Source: G001797105 sp964528155 (GTDB lineage: Bacteria; Chloroflexota; Anaerolineae; Anaerolineales; E44-bin32). From it: a stretch of DNA of 64,000 nucleotides. Within the stretch, counting starts at the first letter, position 1; each line of letters opens with the position of its first letter. A program made the translations under genes and the position numbers. The stretch is from NCBI GenBank assembly GCA_964528155.1, contig CAZGRL010000006.1:30597-94596 (forward strand), given 5' to 3'. Positions 1 to 7,367 of this stretch are shown here, piece after piece. Below the pieces are notes generated by a model. It worked only from the letters and a program-made list of their open reading frames with translations, ran no database searches and was not told where the DNA came from.

Positions 1-1
1 C

Positions 2-424
2 GACCGGGGATGGATCCCCTACGACGACAGCACCGGGATCGACCTTTCCGGCCTGGATCCACCTGGAAATGTGCAGATCCACGGTATCTTGCGCGCCTCG
101 CAGCCTGAGCCGGGCTGGTCGATTCTGGCCGACCCTCCATCCAACGGAGAGTGGCGCCAATCGTGGCGCAACTTAAGTCTCGAAAGACTGCAGACGCAGT
201 TTCCCTATCCGATCCTTCCGGTGTATCTGGCCCAGACGGATCCACTCAACGGCGCCGACCTGCCGCGTCCGGATGCCACAATCGACTTGTCCGAAGGGCC
301 ACACCTGTCATACGCCATCCAGTGGTTCTCTTTCGCTCTGATCGCGCTCGTCGGAGGAGGGATCTGGCTCAGGCGTCAGCTAGTCGATCGGCCGGCAGCC
401 GTTGGACCCGGCCCAGAGAAGTAG
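2..424 (+). CDS. SURF1 family cytochrome oxidase assembly protein (C-terminal part)
   Basis: The frame is open from the window edge, so the N-terminus lies outside. The visible 140 residues contain the SURF1 landmarks: an RGWIPYDD block near the start and GPHLSYAIQWFSFA leading into the C-terminal membrane helix. SURF1 proteins are inner-membrane factors that help assemble haem a/CuB sites of haem-copper oxidases, so this suggests aerobic respiration. The protein ends TAG. A strong bidirectional hairpin follows and separates it from the convergent thyX operon. Confidence 0.85.
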   Translation, partial: DRGWIPYDDSTGIDLSGLDPPGNVQIHGILRASQPEPGWSILADPPSNGEWRQSWRNLSLERLQTQFPYPILPVYLAQTDPLNGADLPRPDATIDLSEGPHLSYAIQWFSFALIALVGGGIWLRRQLVDRPAAVGPGPEK

Positions 425-451
425 TTCGTCCCAGCAGCGGACTTCATAACA

Positions 452-481
452 GACAAGGCCGGCGACTCTGCCGGCCTTGTC
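452..481. terminator. Bidirectional hairpin terminator between SURF1 and thyX
   Basis: Two perfect 12-base arms (452-463 and 470-481) enclose a 6-base loop. The GC-rich stem sits between the convergent 3' ends of SURF1 and thyX. No long T run follows on either strand, so factor-independent termination is likely but not certain. Confidence 0.6.
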
Positions 482-512
482 TCAGTTGCTCCACGGACCG
501 ATATGTTCCGAC

Positions 513-1937
513 CTAGACCTGGGAGAAATTCTCATGTTCGATCATCTGCCAGGTAACACCCTCCGGCAGACGCATGAACCCGGCCACAAGCGGATGTACG
601 TCAGCGATCAATTCCGCCAGGCGAAGGGCGATCCGCCGCACGGAGAAGTGAGCGTTCGGCGCTGAACGCAACTCACAGAAATGAAAGGCCTCGCGAAGAT
701 TCAGGGTCATCAAGACGCGCCTCTTGAAGCCGTTTGGCACGACATACGCCGCGACATCTTCGTTCGACTCCGCCAGCGTGGCATAGGCCTCAGCCGCAGC
801 CTCCATCGCCGAACGATAGCTCGCTTCCTGCCCGGCTTCGGTGATCAACTTCGGGATTGCGTATCCCAGCTCGGCGGTCAGCCGTTGGGGAGACTGGCTC
901 ATCATGCGATGGCGCTTGACTTCGAAATAGGCGCCCTGATCCATCAAGGCATCCACGGTGTATTCGGCATGCTCGAGACAGCGCAACGGGATATCGAACT
1001 TGTCCATCGAGCCGAGCAAAGCCTCGGCTAGCTTGGTCTTCCGCTGTGTATCGAGGTTGCGAACGTAGTCGAGAGCGGTGTTGAAAGCACAGGGTTCGTG
1101 CTCATACAGGGCGGCCGCCAGGATGCGGTTCTCGGCGTCGGGATCGTAGGCTACCAGAGCTAGCATGTTCCGATCGCTGTCCTCGCCTACGTCTCGAGCC
1201 GCCTGGCGCGACTCACGCCGAGACTCGATGAGGTGTGACCGCTTGTCGGCGTACTTGACCAGCGTCGGGACCTCTTCTTGCACGACTCGCTTGGCCGCTT
1301 CCCCAATCTGGCGGACCTCGGACAGCGGGTGAGAGAACATTTTTCCCAATGCATGTTCCAGTGCGCGCGCATTAACCGTCATCCCGACGTTCGCCACAGC
1401 CGCGGCCGGCAACAAGAAACGACACACATCGACATAGCGCGAGCGAACACGGCCGTCCCAGCGAGCCTCGCTCTCATCCGGCCGCCTTGGGTTCACACCT
1501 TGCACGACACGCCGAACCGGCTCGAGGGACTGCCGATAGGCCTCGAAGAGCCGATCGCACGCCGCCCGGTAGATTGCCTCGTGTTCGCTCCCGGCGAGCT
1601 CATCCGGGATGTAGTACCCATCCGGCTTCCACTTCTGGTAGCGGGTCGACTTCTCGGTGTAGGACGCCAGGCGGTTGGACTCGATACATTCGATGGCCAA
1701 CCGAGAGATGTTCTCGAATGCCAGGTGGAGCACGGCGTGCTCGGCCACCGAAGCATGGCCGTAGCCGACGACCCACTTCTCATGGAAGTCCGCGGACTTT
1801 TCGTCAGTCAGCTCTTCGGCGATTTCGCGAAACGATTGCGGTGACCTGGACGTCTTGGCGAAGGTCACCGCAATGGTCTCCGGGCTCAGTTGGCGCGGGC
1901 TGAGAAGATACACCTGTCGTTCAGCCGCCGTTGTCAT
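513..1937 (-). CDS. thyX: FAD-dependent thymidylate synthase, tandem-domain form
   Basis: ThyX methylates dUMP to dTMP using methylene-tetrahydrofolate and FAD. This 474-residue protein is about twice the usual 220-250 and contains two ThyX-like halves. The N-terminal half has GHASVAEH and a degenerate signature at 87-100 (SNRLASYTEKSTRY, with SN in place of RH). The C-terminal half keeps RHRMMSQSPQR from residue 342 and the later NLREAFHFCELR block. The ATG at 1937 overlaps the 3' end of ribF by 17 bases; a longer upstream reading has no homologous residues and lies inside ribF. It is the last gene of the translation operon. RibF makes the FAD that ThyX needs, so the coupling makes metabolic sense. 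Confidence 0.92.
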   Translation of the reverse strand: MTTAAERQVYLLSPRQLSPETIAVTFAKTSRSPQSFREIAEELTDEKSADFHEKWVVGYGHASVAEHAVLHLAFENISRLAIECIESNRLASYTEKSTRYQKWKPDGYYIPDELAGSEHEAIYRAACDRLFEAYRQSLEPVRRVVQGVNPRRPDESEARWDGRVRSRYVDVCRFLLPAAAVANVGMTVNARALEHALGKMFSHPLSEVRQIGEAAKRVVQEEVPTLVKYADKRSHLIESRRESRQAARDVGEDSDRNMLALVAYDPDAENRILAAALYEHEPCAFNTALDYVRNLDTQRKTKLAEALLGSMDKFDIPLRCLEHAEYTVDALMDQGAYFEVKRHRMMSQSPQRLTAELGYAIPKLITEAGQEASYRSAMEAAAEAYATLAESNEDVAAYVVPNGFKRRVLMTLNLREAFHFCELRSAPNAHFSVRRIALRLAELIADVHPLVAGFMRLPEGVTWQMIEHENFSQV

Positions 1938-2874
1938 CCTGGGCCTCCTTGGCGTTCTCGAGGATCTCCCGCGCTCGACCGATGTCGCGCTCAATCTGCG
2001 TGAGCAGCGCCTCCGGCCCGGGGAACCGCCTCTCGTCGCGCAGCCGGTCGATGAACTCGAGTGTGATCTCTTTTCCGTACAAATCGCCCTCGAAATCGAG
2101 GATGTGCGTTTCGACAACCGGCGAAGGTTCGCGCCGCTCGAATGTTGGACGGACCCCGATGTTGGTGACGCCCTGGTACTTGCCGTGTCCCACGTCGACC
2201 CTGCAGGCATACACGCCGGCCCCCGGGATGGCGCGCTCTTCCCAGATCGACAGGTTCGCCGTCGGGATCCCAAGCTTGGCCCCGCGCGCCGATCCCTTCA
2301 CCACGATCCCCGGAAGGCCAAACGGTCGCCCGAGGTAGGAGGCCACACGTGAGACATCTCCCGAGCGAAGGGCTTCGCGAACGCGTGTAGAGCTCACGAC
2401 TTCTCCGCCGACGTTCAAAGGTGGGACGACTTTGAGATGAAAGCCACTCTGTCGAGCTGCCCTGGCCAGGAACAACCGATTCCCTTCACGCTGATGTCCG
2501 AGCGAAAAATCCTCGCCGATCCACAAGGTCGTGAAGGTCAGGTGTCTTCGCAGGAGTTCGAGGAACTCGCCGGCCTTGACCCTCGACAGCTCCAGGTCGA
2601 ACTTCTGGGTGACGACGAGATCCACGCCCAATTCTCCCAGGAGCTGCGCCTTTTCGTCGGGCGTATTGATGTAGAACGAAGGTGTTCGTCCGCGCAGGAC
2701 AACGGATGGATGCGGGAAGAACGTCAACACAACGGCTGGCACGCCCTGTTCCCCGGCACTCTCAACCATATCCCGTACCAGGATCTGATGGCCCCGGTGA
2801 ACACCGTCGAAGGAGCCGATGGTCACCTGACAGGCGAGCAGATTGGCTTGAGTGAGATCATGTAGGTGCTGCAT
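1921..2874 (-). CDS. ribF: Bifunctional riboflavin kinase / FAD synthetase
   Basis: This 317-residue protein turns riboflavin into FMN and then FAD. The N-terminal adenylyltransferase half carries GSFDGVHRGHQ near residue 21. The C-terminal kinase half carries ARGAKLGIPTANL, GVTNIGVRPTF and an LYG..I.LEFI..LRDE block. Length and domain order are normal for RibF. The start ATG lies 7 bases after the truB stop, and the end overlaps thyX, so all three are probably translated from one mRNA. Confidence 0.95.
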   Translation of the reverse strand: MQHLHDLTQANLLACQVTIGSFDGVHRGHQILVRDMVESAGEQGVPAVVLTFFPHPSVVLRGRTPSFYINTPDEKAQLLGELGVDLVVTQKFDLELSRVKAGEFLELLRRHLTFTTLWIGEDFSLGHQREGNRLFLARAARQSGFHLKVVPPLNVGGEVVSSTRVREALRSGDVSRVASYLGRPFGLPGIVVKGSARGAKLGIPTANLSIWEERAIPGAGVYACRVDVGHGKYQGVTNIGVRPTFERREPSPVVETHILDFEGDLYGKEITLEFIDRLRDERRFPGPEALLTQIERDIGRAREILENAKEAQDDNGG

Positions 2875-2881
2875 TCAGGGG

Positions 2882-3766
2882 CTAGCCGATGAAGACCTTT
2901 CGCGGTTGGTATTCGTTATCCCCATTGACAACCTCGAGCAAAGCCACAAGATCGCCGTCCGGGCCGATCGCCTTGGCCAGGCCGGTTGCCCCGGGTTCGG
3001 CCGGTATTCGGTGACCGTTGCGGACGAGGTCGAGTGTTTCTCCGTCGACCTCCACTACCGGTAGATCGGGAAGGGCATCCGAGGCGGGGCGCATGTGCTG
3101 CTCCCATTTGTCGGTCACGAACCCCACTTCCAGGCGGGGAAGTGGGACGGCATCGCGCAAAGTGAAGGGCCCAGCTTTCGTCCGGCGCAGCGCTGCCAGG
3201 TGACCTCCCGACTCGAGGGCCTCCCCGAGTTCATGTGCCAGAGAGCGGATGTAGGTCCCGGCCGAACAGTCGACCGAGAGCGAAAGATCCGGAGGCTGAT
3301 AGGACACCACCTTCAGCTCGAAGATGTGTACCGTACGCGGTTCGAGCTCGACGTCTTCCCCGCGCCTGGCCAGTTCATAGGCCTTTCGACCCTGGACCTT
3401 GATGGCGCTGAACGGCGGGGGAACTTGCTCGATCTCACCTCTGAACTGAGGCAGGATGCCCTGGACCTGTGCAAGTGTGGGCAGGGTGTCCGAACGGCGG
3501 ACGATCTCGCCGTCCGCATCAAACGTCTTGGTCGAAGTGCCGAAGCGGACTACGGCCTCATAGCGTTTCGGCGATGTCGAGAGGTACTCGCTTAGCCGGG
3601 TGGCGGAACCCAGACACAAGACGAGGACCCCCGAAGCCCGAGGGTCCAGCGTGCCGGCGTGTCCCACTTTGCGGATCCCCGTTCCGCGTCTGACGAGGTT
3701 GACCACGTGATGCGAAGTCGGTCCTACAGGTTTGTCGACGATGAGCAGTCCGAAGTTCTTTCTCAT
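2882..3766 (-). CDS. truB: tRNA pseudouridine(55) synthase
   Basis: TruB converts U55 of the tRNA T-loop to pseudouridine. The 294-residue protein starts MRKNFGLLIVDKPVGPTSH and has the catalytic-loop motif GHAGTLDPRASGVL with the nucleophile Asp, followed by GTYIRSLAHELGE. The ATG at 3766 overlaps the nrnA stop as ATGA; the longer reading frame upstream lies inside nrnA and is not conserved. Its position between nrnA and ribF matches the widespread nusA-infB-rbfA-truB operon. Confidence 0.95.
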   Translation of the reverse strand: MRKNFGLLIVDKPVGPTSHHVVNLVRRGTGIRKVGHAGTLDPRASGVLVLCLGSATRLSEYLSTSPKRYEAVVRFGTSTKTFDADGEIVRRSDTLPTLAQVQGILPQFRGEIEQVPPPFSAIKVQGRKAYELARRGEDVELEPRTVHIFELKVVSYQPPDLSLSVDCSAGTYIRSLAHELGEALESGGHLAALRRTKAGPFTLRDAVPLPRLEVGFVTDKWEQHMRPASDALPDLPVVEVDGETLDLVRNGHRIPAEPGATGLAKAIGPDGDLVALLEVVNGDNEYQPRKVFIG

Positions 3767-4734
3767 GCTTTGGCTTCCATGGAATCGTGTAGGAGTTTGC
3801 GGGTCGCCTCGACCACCCGCGCCTTGACGTCTGCCAGGGAGCCTTCGATCACGGCTCCCGCTGCCGGTTTGTGGCCGCCCCCGCCAAACGAAGCTGCCAG
3901 GCCCGAAACATCCAGGCCGTCCTGGCACCTCCAGCTGACCTTTGTCTTGCCGCCCGGCTGTTCGACCAGGATCACGACGATTTGACCCCCATCGATCGTC
4001 GACAGCAGGTCGACCAGGTCAGCATCGTCGGGACCGGGATATCCGATGCGCTCACGGTCCTTCAGGCTGAGGCTCGCCCAGATAAGACCGCCGTCGCGCT
4101 CGAGGTTCGACAGCCCACTCCCCCAATAGCGCGCCGCCACAAAACTCCGCTGGCTGAGACAGCGTTCATAGATCTGAGCCAACGGAGCCCCGCGCTCCAG
4201 CAGGTCGGCCGCTATACGCAGCACTTTCGGCGACACATTCGTTGTCCGAAAACCGATCGTGTCATTCACGATACCTGCCAGGAGATTCGTGGCAACATCC
4301 AGATCGAGAGGCATCCCGAGGGCGAGGATCATATCGTAGAGGATCTCAGCCGTGGAGGCTGCTACCGGATCGACGATGTTCACCCCTGCGAATTCCGTAT
4401 TCGTGGGGTGATGATCGATGTTCACATCCGGCGTGCGACCGAGGAGCTCCGGATCGAGCCCCAGGCGTCCCAGATCGCCTGAGTCTACACAGATGAGCAA
4501 ATCCCACGAGTCGGGCAGCCGCGTCTGCACGGACTGCGCAGCGGGAAGAAAACGAAACCGGCCCGGGACTCCATCTGCCAGGACCGGCACCGCGGTCTTC
4601 CCGCTCAGTTGCAGGCTGACGGTCAGGGCGAGGAGCGAACCCACTGCATCCCCGTCCGGCCGTTCGTGACTGATCAGGCAGATGTTCTGGGCCGCCTCAA
4701 TGAGCTCGCCCGTCCTGCGGAATTCACTCCTCAC
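3763..4734 (-). CDS. DHH/DHHA1 phosphoesterase, NrnA-like (nanoRNase / pAp phosphatase)
   Basis: This 323-residue protein is of the bacterial NrnA class, which degrades 2-5-nt RNAs and dephosphorylates pAp. Visible motifs are SHERPDGDAVGS, CVDSGDLGR, the DHH triad in NIDHHPTNTEF, and the DHHA1 glycine-rich motif FGGGGHKPAAGA near the C-terminus. GTG at 4734 is chosen because VRSEFRRTGELIEAA is where family similarity begins. It overlaps rbfA by 11 bases, whereas the longer ATG lies deep inside rbfA. Short cyclic-dinucleotide products are another possible substrate in this family. Confidence 0.88.
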   Translation of the reverse strand: MRSEFRRTGELIEAAQNICLISHERPDGDAVGSLLALTVSLQLSGKTAVPVLADGVPGRFRFLPAAQSVQTRLPDSWDLLICVDSGDLGRLGLDPELLGRTPDVNIDHHPTNTEFAGVNIVDPVAASTAEILYDMILALGMPLDLDVATNLLAGIVNDTIGFRTTNVSPKVLRIAADLLERGAPLAQIYERCLSQRSFVAARYWGSGLSNLERDGGLIWASLSLKDRERIGYPGPDDADLVDLLSTIDGGQIVVILVEQPGGKTKVSWRCQDGLDVSGLAASFGGGGHKPAAGAVIEGSLADVKARVVEATRKLLHDSMEAKA

Positions 4735-5104
4735 TCGGCTGCCTCTTACCCCCTTGATCCTCGAGGCGCAGCTGCTCGAGCAGGGCCTCAACACGTGCGC
4801 CTCGATCCTGCGAAGTGTCGAAACGGAAGCGCAGGTCGGGAAAAGCACGCAGCTCGATCTTCGCGGCCAGTTGACTGCGCAGGTGACCGCGTGCTTTCCG
4901 CAGCGCGGCGAGAATCTCCTCCCGATGCGGGCCGCCTTCTACTGTGCTTACGTAGACGGTAGCGAAAGCCAACTCCCGATCAACCTCCACGTCAGTCACG
5001 GTGATCGGGGCCAGCCGGGGATCGGCGATCTGCGTCAAGAGCATCTCGGCCAGTTCGCGGCGGATCCGTTCGGCAATACGATGAGCCCGCGTATCACTAA
5101 CCAT
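4724..5104 (-). CDS. rbfA: 30S ribosome-binding factor A
   Basis: RbfA is a small KH-fold protein that assists late 16S rRNA maturation of the 30S subunit. The 126 residues open with RAHRIAERIRRELAEML and include ITVTDVEVDRELAFATVYVS and the C-terminal RFRFDTSQDRGARVEALL. It lies 12 bases after the infB stop and overlaps the nrnA start. Confidence 0.94.
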   Translation of the reverse strand: MVSDTRAHRIAERIRRELAEMLLTQIADPRLAPITVTDVEVDRELAFATVYVSTVEGGPHREEILAALRKARGHLRSQLAAKIELRAFPDLRFRFDTSQDRGARVEALLEQLRLEDQGGKRQPSEE

Positions 5105-5116
5105 GCGAGACCGACC

Positions 5117-6910
5117 TCAAGCCGCGGCCACTTTCTCCTCGGTGTAGCAATCCAGGATGTCTCCGGGCTGGAAGGAATCGAACCCTTTCACACCCACCCC
5201 ACAAACGAATCCCTCACGAATCGCTCGCACGTCGTCCTGCTCGTGCTTGAGCGAAGCGATACTGCCTTCGAAGATCGATTCTCCGTTGCGAGTCACGCTT
5301 ACGAGCGCGTTCCTGCGCAGCTCACCACGGGTGACAATGCATCCGGCGATATTGCCCAGCTTCGGGATTCTGAACACGGCGCGAACCTGCGCCTGACCGA
5401 GAGCGACACGACGCGTCTCCGGTTCGAGCATTCCCTTGAGGGCCTTCTCAATGTCTTCGGTCAGCCGATAGATGACGTCATAGTCACGGATATCGACGCC
5501 TTCACTCTCCGCCACCCGCCGCGCCGCCTGATCGGCCGTGACGTTGAATCCGATCACAATCGCATCTGAAGCCGCGGCCAACAAGACATCGTTTTCGGTG
5601 ATATTGCCGGTTCCGCTATGCAGAATGTTGACCCGAATATCTCCGGCGACGAGATCCTTGAGCGAGTTCACGATGGGCTCCAGAGAACCCTGAACGTCAG
5701 CCTTGAGGACCAGGCGCAACTCATGGACTTCACCGGCCTGGAAGGCTTCGAAGATCTGCTCGAGCGATTTTGCCGCCCTGGGCCTTGTTTGCGTCTCCTG
5801 CTCCGCCTGTCTTCGATCAGCCACGATGGACCTGGCTTCGCGCTCCGAATCCACCACGGTGAAAAGCTCTCCTGAGACGGGGACGTCCGACAGCCCCAAG
5901 ACCGAAACCGGCGTCGAGGGGAGGGCTTCCTCGGTCGGGTTCCCCTGGAAACCGAACATGGCGCGGATTCGACCGCTGGATACGCCGGCGACGACGACAT
6001 CCCCCACGCGCAGTGTTCCGTTTTGCACCAGCAGGGTTGCTACAACGCCCTTGGACTTGTCGAGCTCGCTCTCGATGACCGTGCCGAGAACCTTGCCCGC
6101 CGGGTTGGCGTTGATCTCGGTCGAGTCAGCCACAAGCAGGATGGCTTCGAGCAGATCGTCGATCCCTTGCCTGGCCTTGGCCGATACTGGGACGATCATC
6201 GTGTCCCCTTCCCAGTCATCCGGCTCAAGTCCGATCTCCGAAAGCTGATGCTTGACACGATCGGGATTAGCGTTGGGACGATCGATCTTGTTCAGCGCGA
6301 CCACGACAGGCACGCGCGCCGCCTTGGCATGCGCCAGGGCCTCCCGCGTTTGCGGCATGACTCCGTCGTCGGCCGCCACGACCAGCACGGCCAGATCGGC
6401 CCCTTGCGCTCCCCGCGCCCGCATGGCCGTGAACGCAGCGTGACCAGGCGTGTCGAGGAAGGTTATCGGTCGTCCATTGTGGGTTACCTGATAGGCCGCG
6501 ATGTGCTGGGTGATCCCCCCGGCCTCCCCTGCGGCGACGTTGGTTTCCCGGATGGCATCCAGCAGGGTCGTCTTGCCGTGATCGACATGTCCCAAGATCG
6601 TGACCACCGGCGGACGGCGTTCGAGCGAAGCCGGCGCCTCATCGCCGATCAGGCGGCGCCAATGTGGCGCCGCCGTCTCATCTTCAGTCGTTTCGGCTTC
6701 AGGCGGGGCGAGCGGTCGGGCTTCAAACCCGAACTCCTCGATGACGATGGCCGCAGTATCGAAATCGATCTGTTGGTTGATGTTGGCCATCACCCCGTTT
6801 GCCATCAGTTGTTTGATGACGTCGATGGGGCTTGCTTCGATTCGTTCCGCCAGATCACGCACGGTAAGCGTGGAGGGGATTTCGATGACCTTATGGCCGT
6901 TCTCGCTCAT
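5117..6910 (-). CDS. infB: Translation initiation factor IF-2 (short N-terminus)
   Basis: IF-2 is the GTPase that brings fMet-tRNA to the 30S subunit. The 597-residue form has a short IF2_N region (HKVIEIPSTLTVRDLAERI), the G domain with GHVDHGKT at 107-114, DTPGHAAF and NKID, then the domain II, III and IV regions ending in GFECGVG-like FVCGVGVKGFDSFQPGD. The ATG at 6910 is preceded by a GGAGGTG Shine-Dalgarno. The in-frame GTG further upstream is less likely. It lacks the long charged N-terminal extension of enterobacterial IF-2. Confidence 0.95.
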   Translation of the reverse strand: MSENGHKVIEIPSTLTVRDLAERIEASPIDVIKQLMANGVMANINQQIDFDTAAIVIEEFGFEARPLAPPEAETTEDETAAPHWRRLIGDEAPASLERRPPVVTILGHVDHGKTTLLDAIRETNVAAGEAGGITQHIAAYQVTHNGRPITFLDTPGHAAFTAMRARGAQGADLAVLVVAADDGVMPQTREALAHAKAARVPVVVALNKIDRPNANPDRVKHQLSEIGLEPDDWEGDTMIVPVSAKARQGIDDLLEAILLVADSTEINANPAGKVLGTVIESELDKSKGVVATLLVQNGTLRVGDVVVAGVSSGRIRAMFGFQGNPTEEALPSTPVSVLGLSDVPVSGELFTVVDSEREARSIVADRRQAEQETQTRPRAAKSLEQIFEAFQAGEVHELRLVLKADVQGSLEPIVNSLKDLVAGDIRVNILHSGTGNITENDVLLAAASDAIVIGFNVTADQAARRVAESEGVDIRDYDVIYRLTEDIEKALKGMLEPETRRVALGQAQVRAVFRIPKLGNIAGCIVTRGELRRNALVSVTRNGESIFEGSIASLKHEQDDVRAIREGFVCGVGVKGFDSFQPGDILDCYTEEKVAAA

Positions 6911-7033
6911 AGTCTCACCTCCAGCGGGTACTGCCGGCCGTGGCGAGCGAGCGGCCCGCAGTGTCAATCGGGCCGTCGGCCGGCAACCTCCCGCTGTTCT
7001 TGCCCTGCAGGAGACAGACTCCCCCTCGCCATC

Positions 7034-7354
7034 TTACGCGTCCGTCAGCCTTTCCATGTGACTCTGTAGTGTTTGGCGATCTTCCGGCGACAGTTCAACA
7101 TGAAGGGCCTTGGCCAGCGCACCCTTGAGGCCAGCCTGCCAACACGACTTGCGATCGTGGAGGTAGGCGCCCCGTCCAGCCATCTTCCCGGTCGGGTCGA
7201 CGCGAACACCCTGTGGAGTTCGGACGATCCGGGTCATGGCACGCTTCGGCAGGACCATCCTGCAGCCCACACACGTCCGCTGAGGGACATGCTTCTGTCG
7301 CACAGCTTTCTTGGCCTTCACCCTCGTTTCTCTTGCGATCCGCACAGTGCCCAA
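7034..7354 (-). CDS. rnpM: YlxR family RNase P modulator
   Basis: This 106-residue basic protein has the YlxR signature RTCVGCRMVLPKRAMTRIVR followed by GKMAGRGAYLHDRKSCW. YlxR/RnpM binds RNA and, in Bacillus, modulates RNase P. It sits 13 bases after nusA and 123 bases before infB. The L7Ae-like gene often found at that spot in Firmicutes is absent. The start could also be a GTG about 11 codons in (VKAKKAVRQKHVPQR). Confidence 0.88.
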   Translation of the reverse strand: MGTVRIARETRVKAKKAVRQKHVPQRTCVGCRMVLPKRAMTRIVRTPQGVRVDPTGKMAGRGAYLHDRKSCWQAGLKGALAKALHVELSPEDRQTLQSHMERLTDA

Positions 7355-7367
7355 GGATTGGGCTGCA

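Noticed and set aside
6023..7069. 348-codon ORF antisense to infB
   Set aside because: Antisense shadow; infB on the other strand has all IF-2 motifs.
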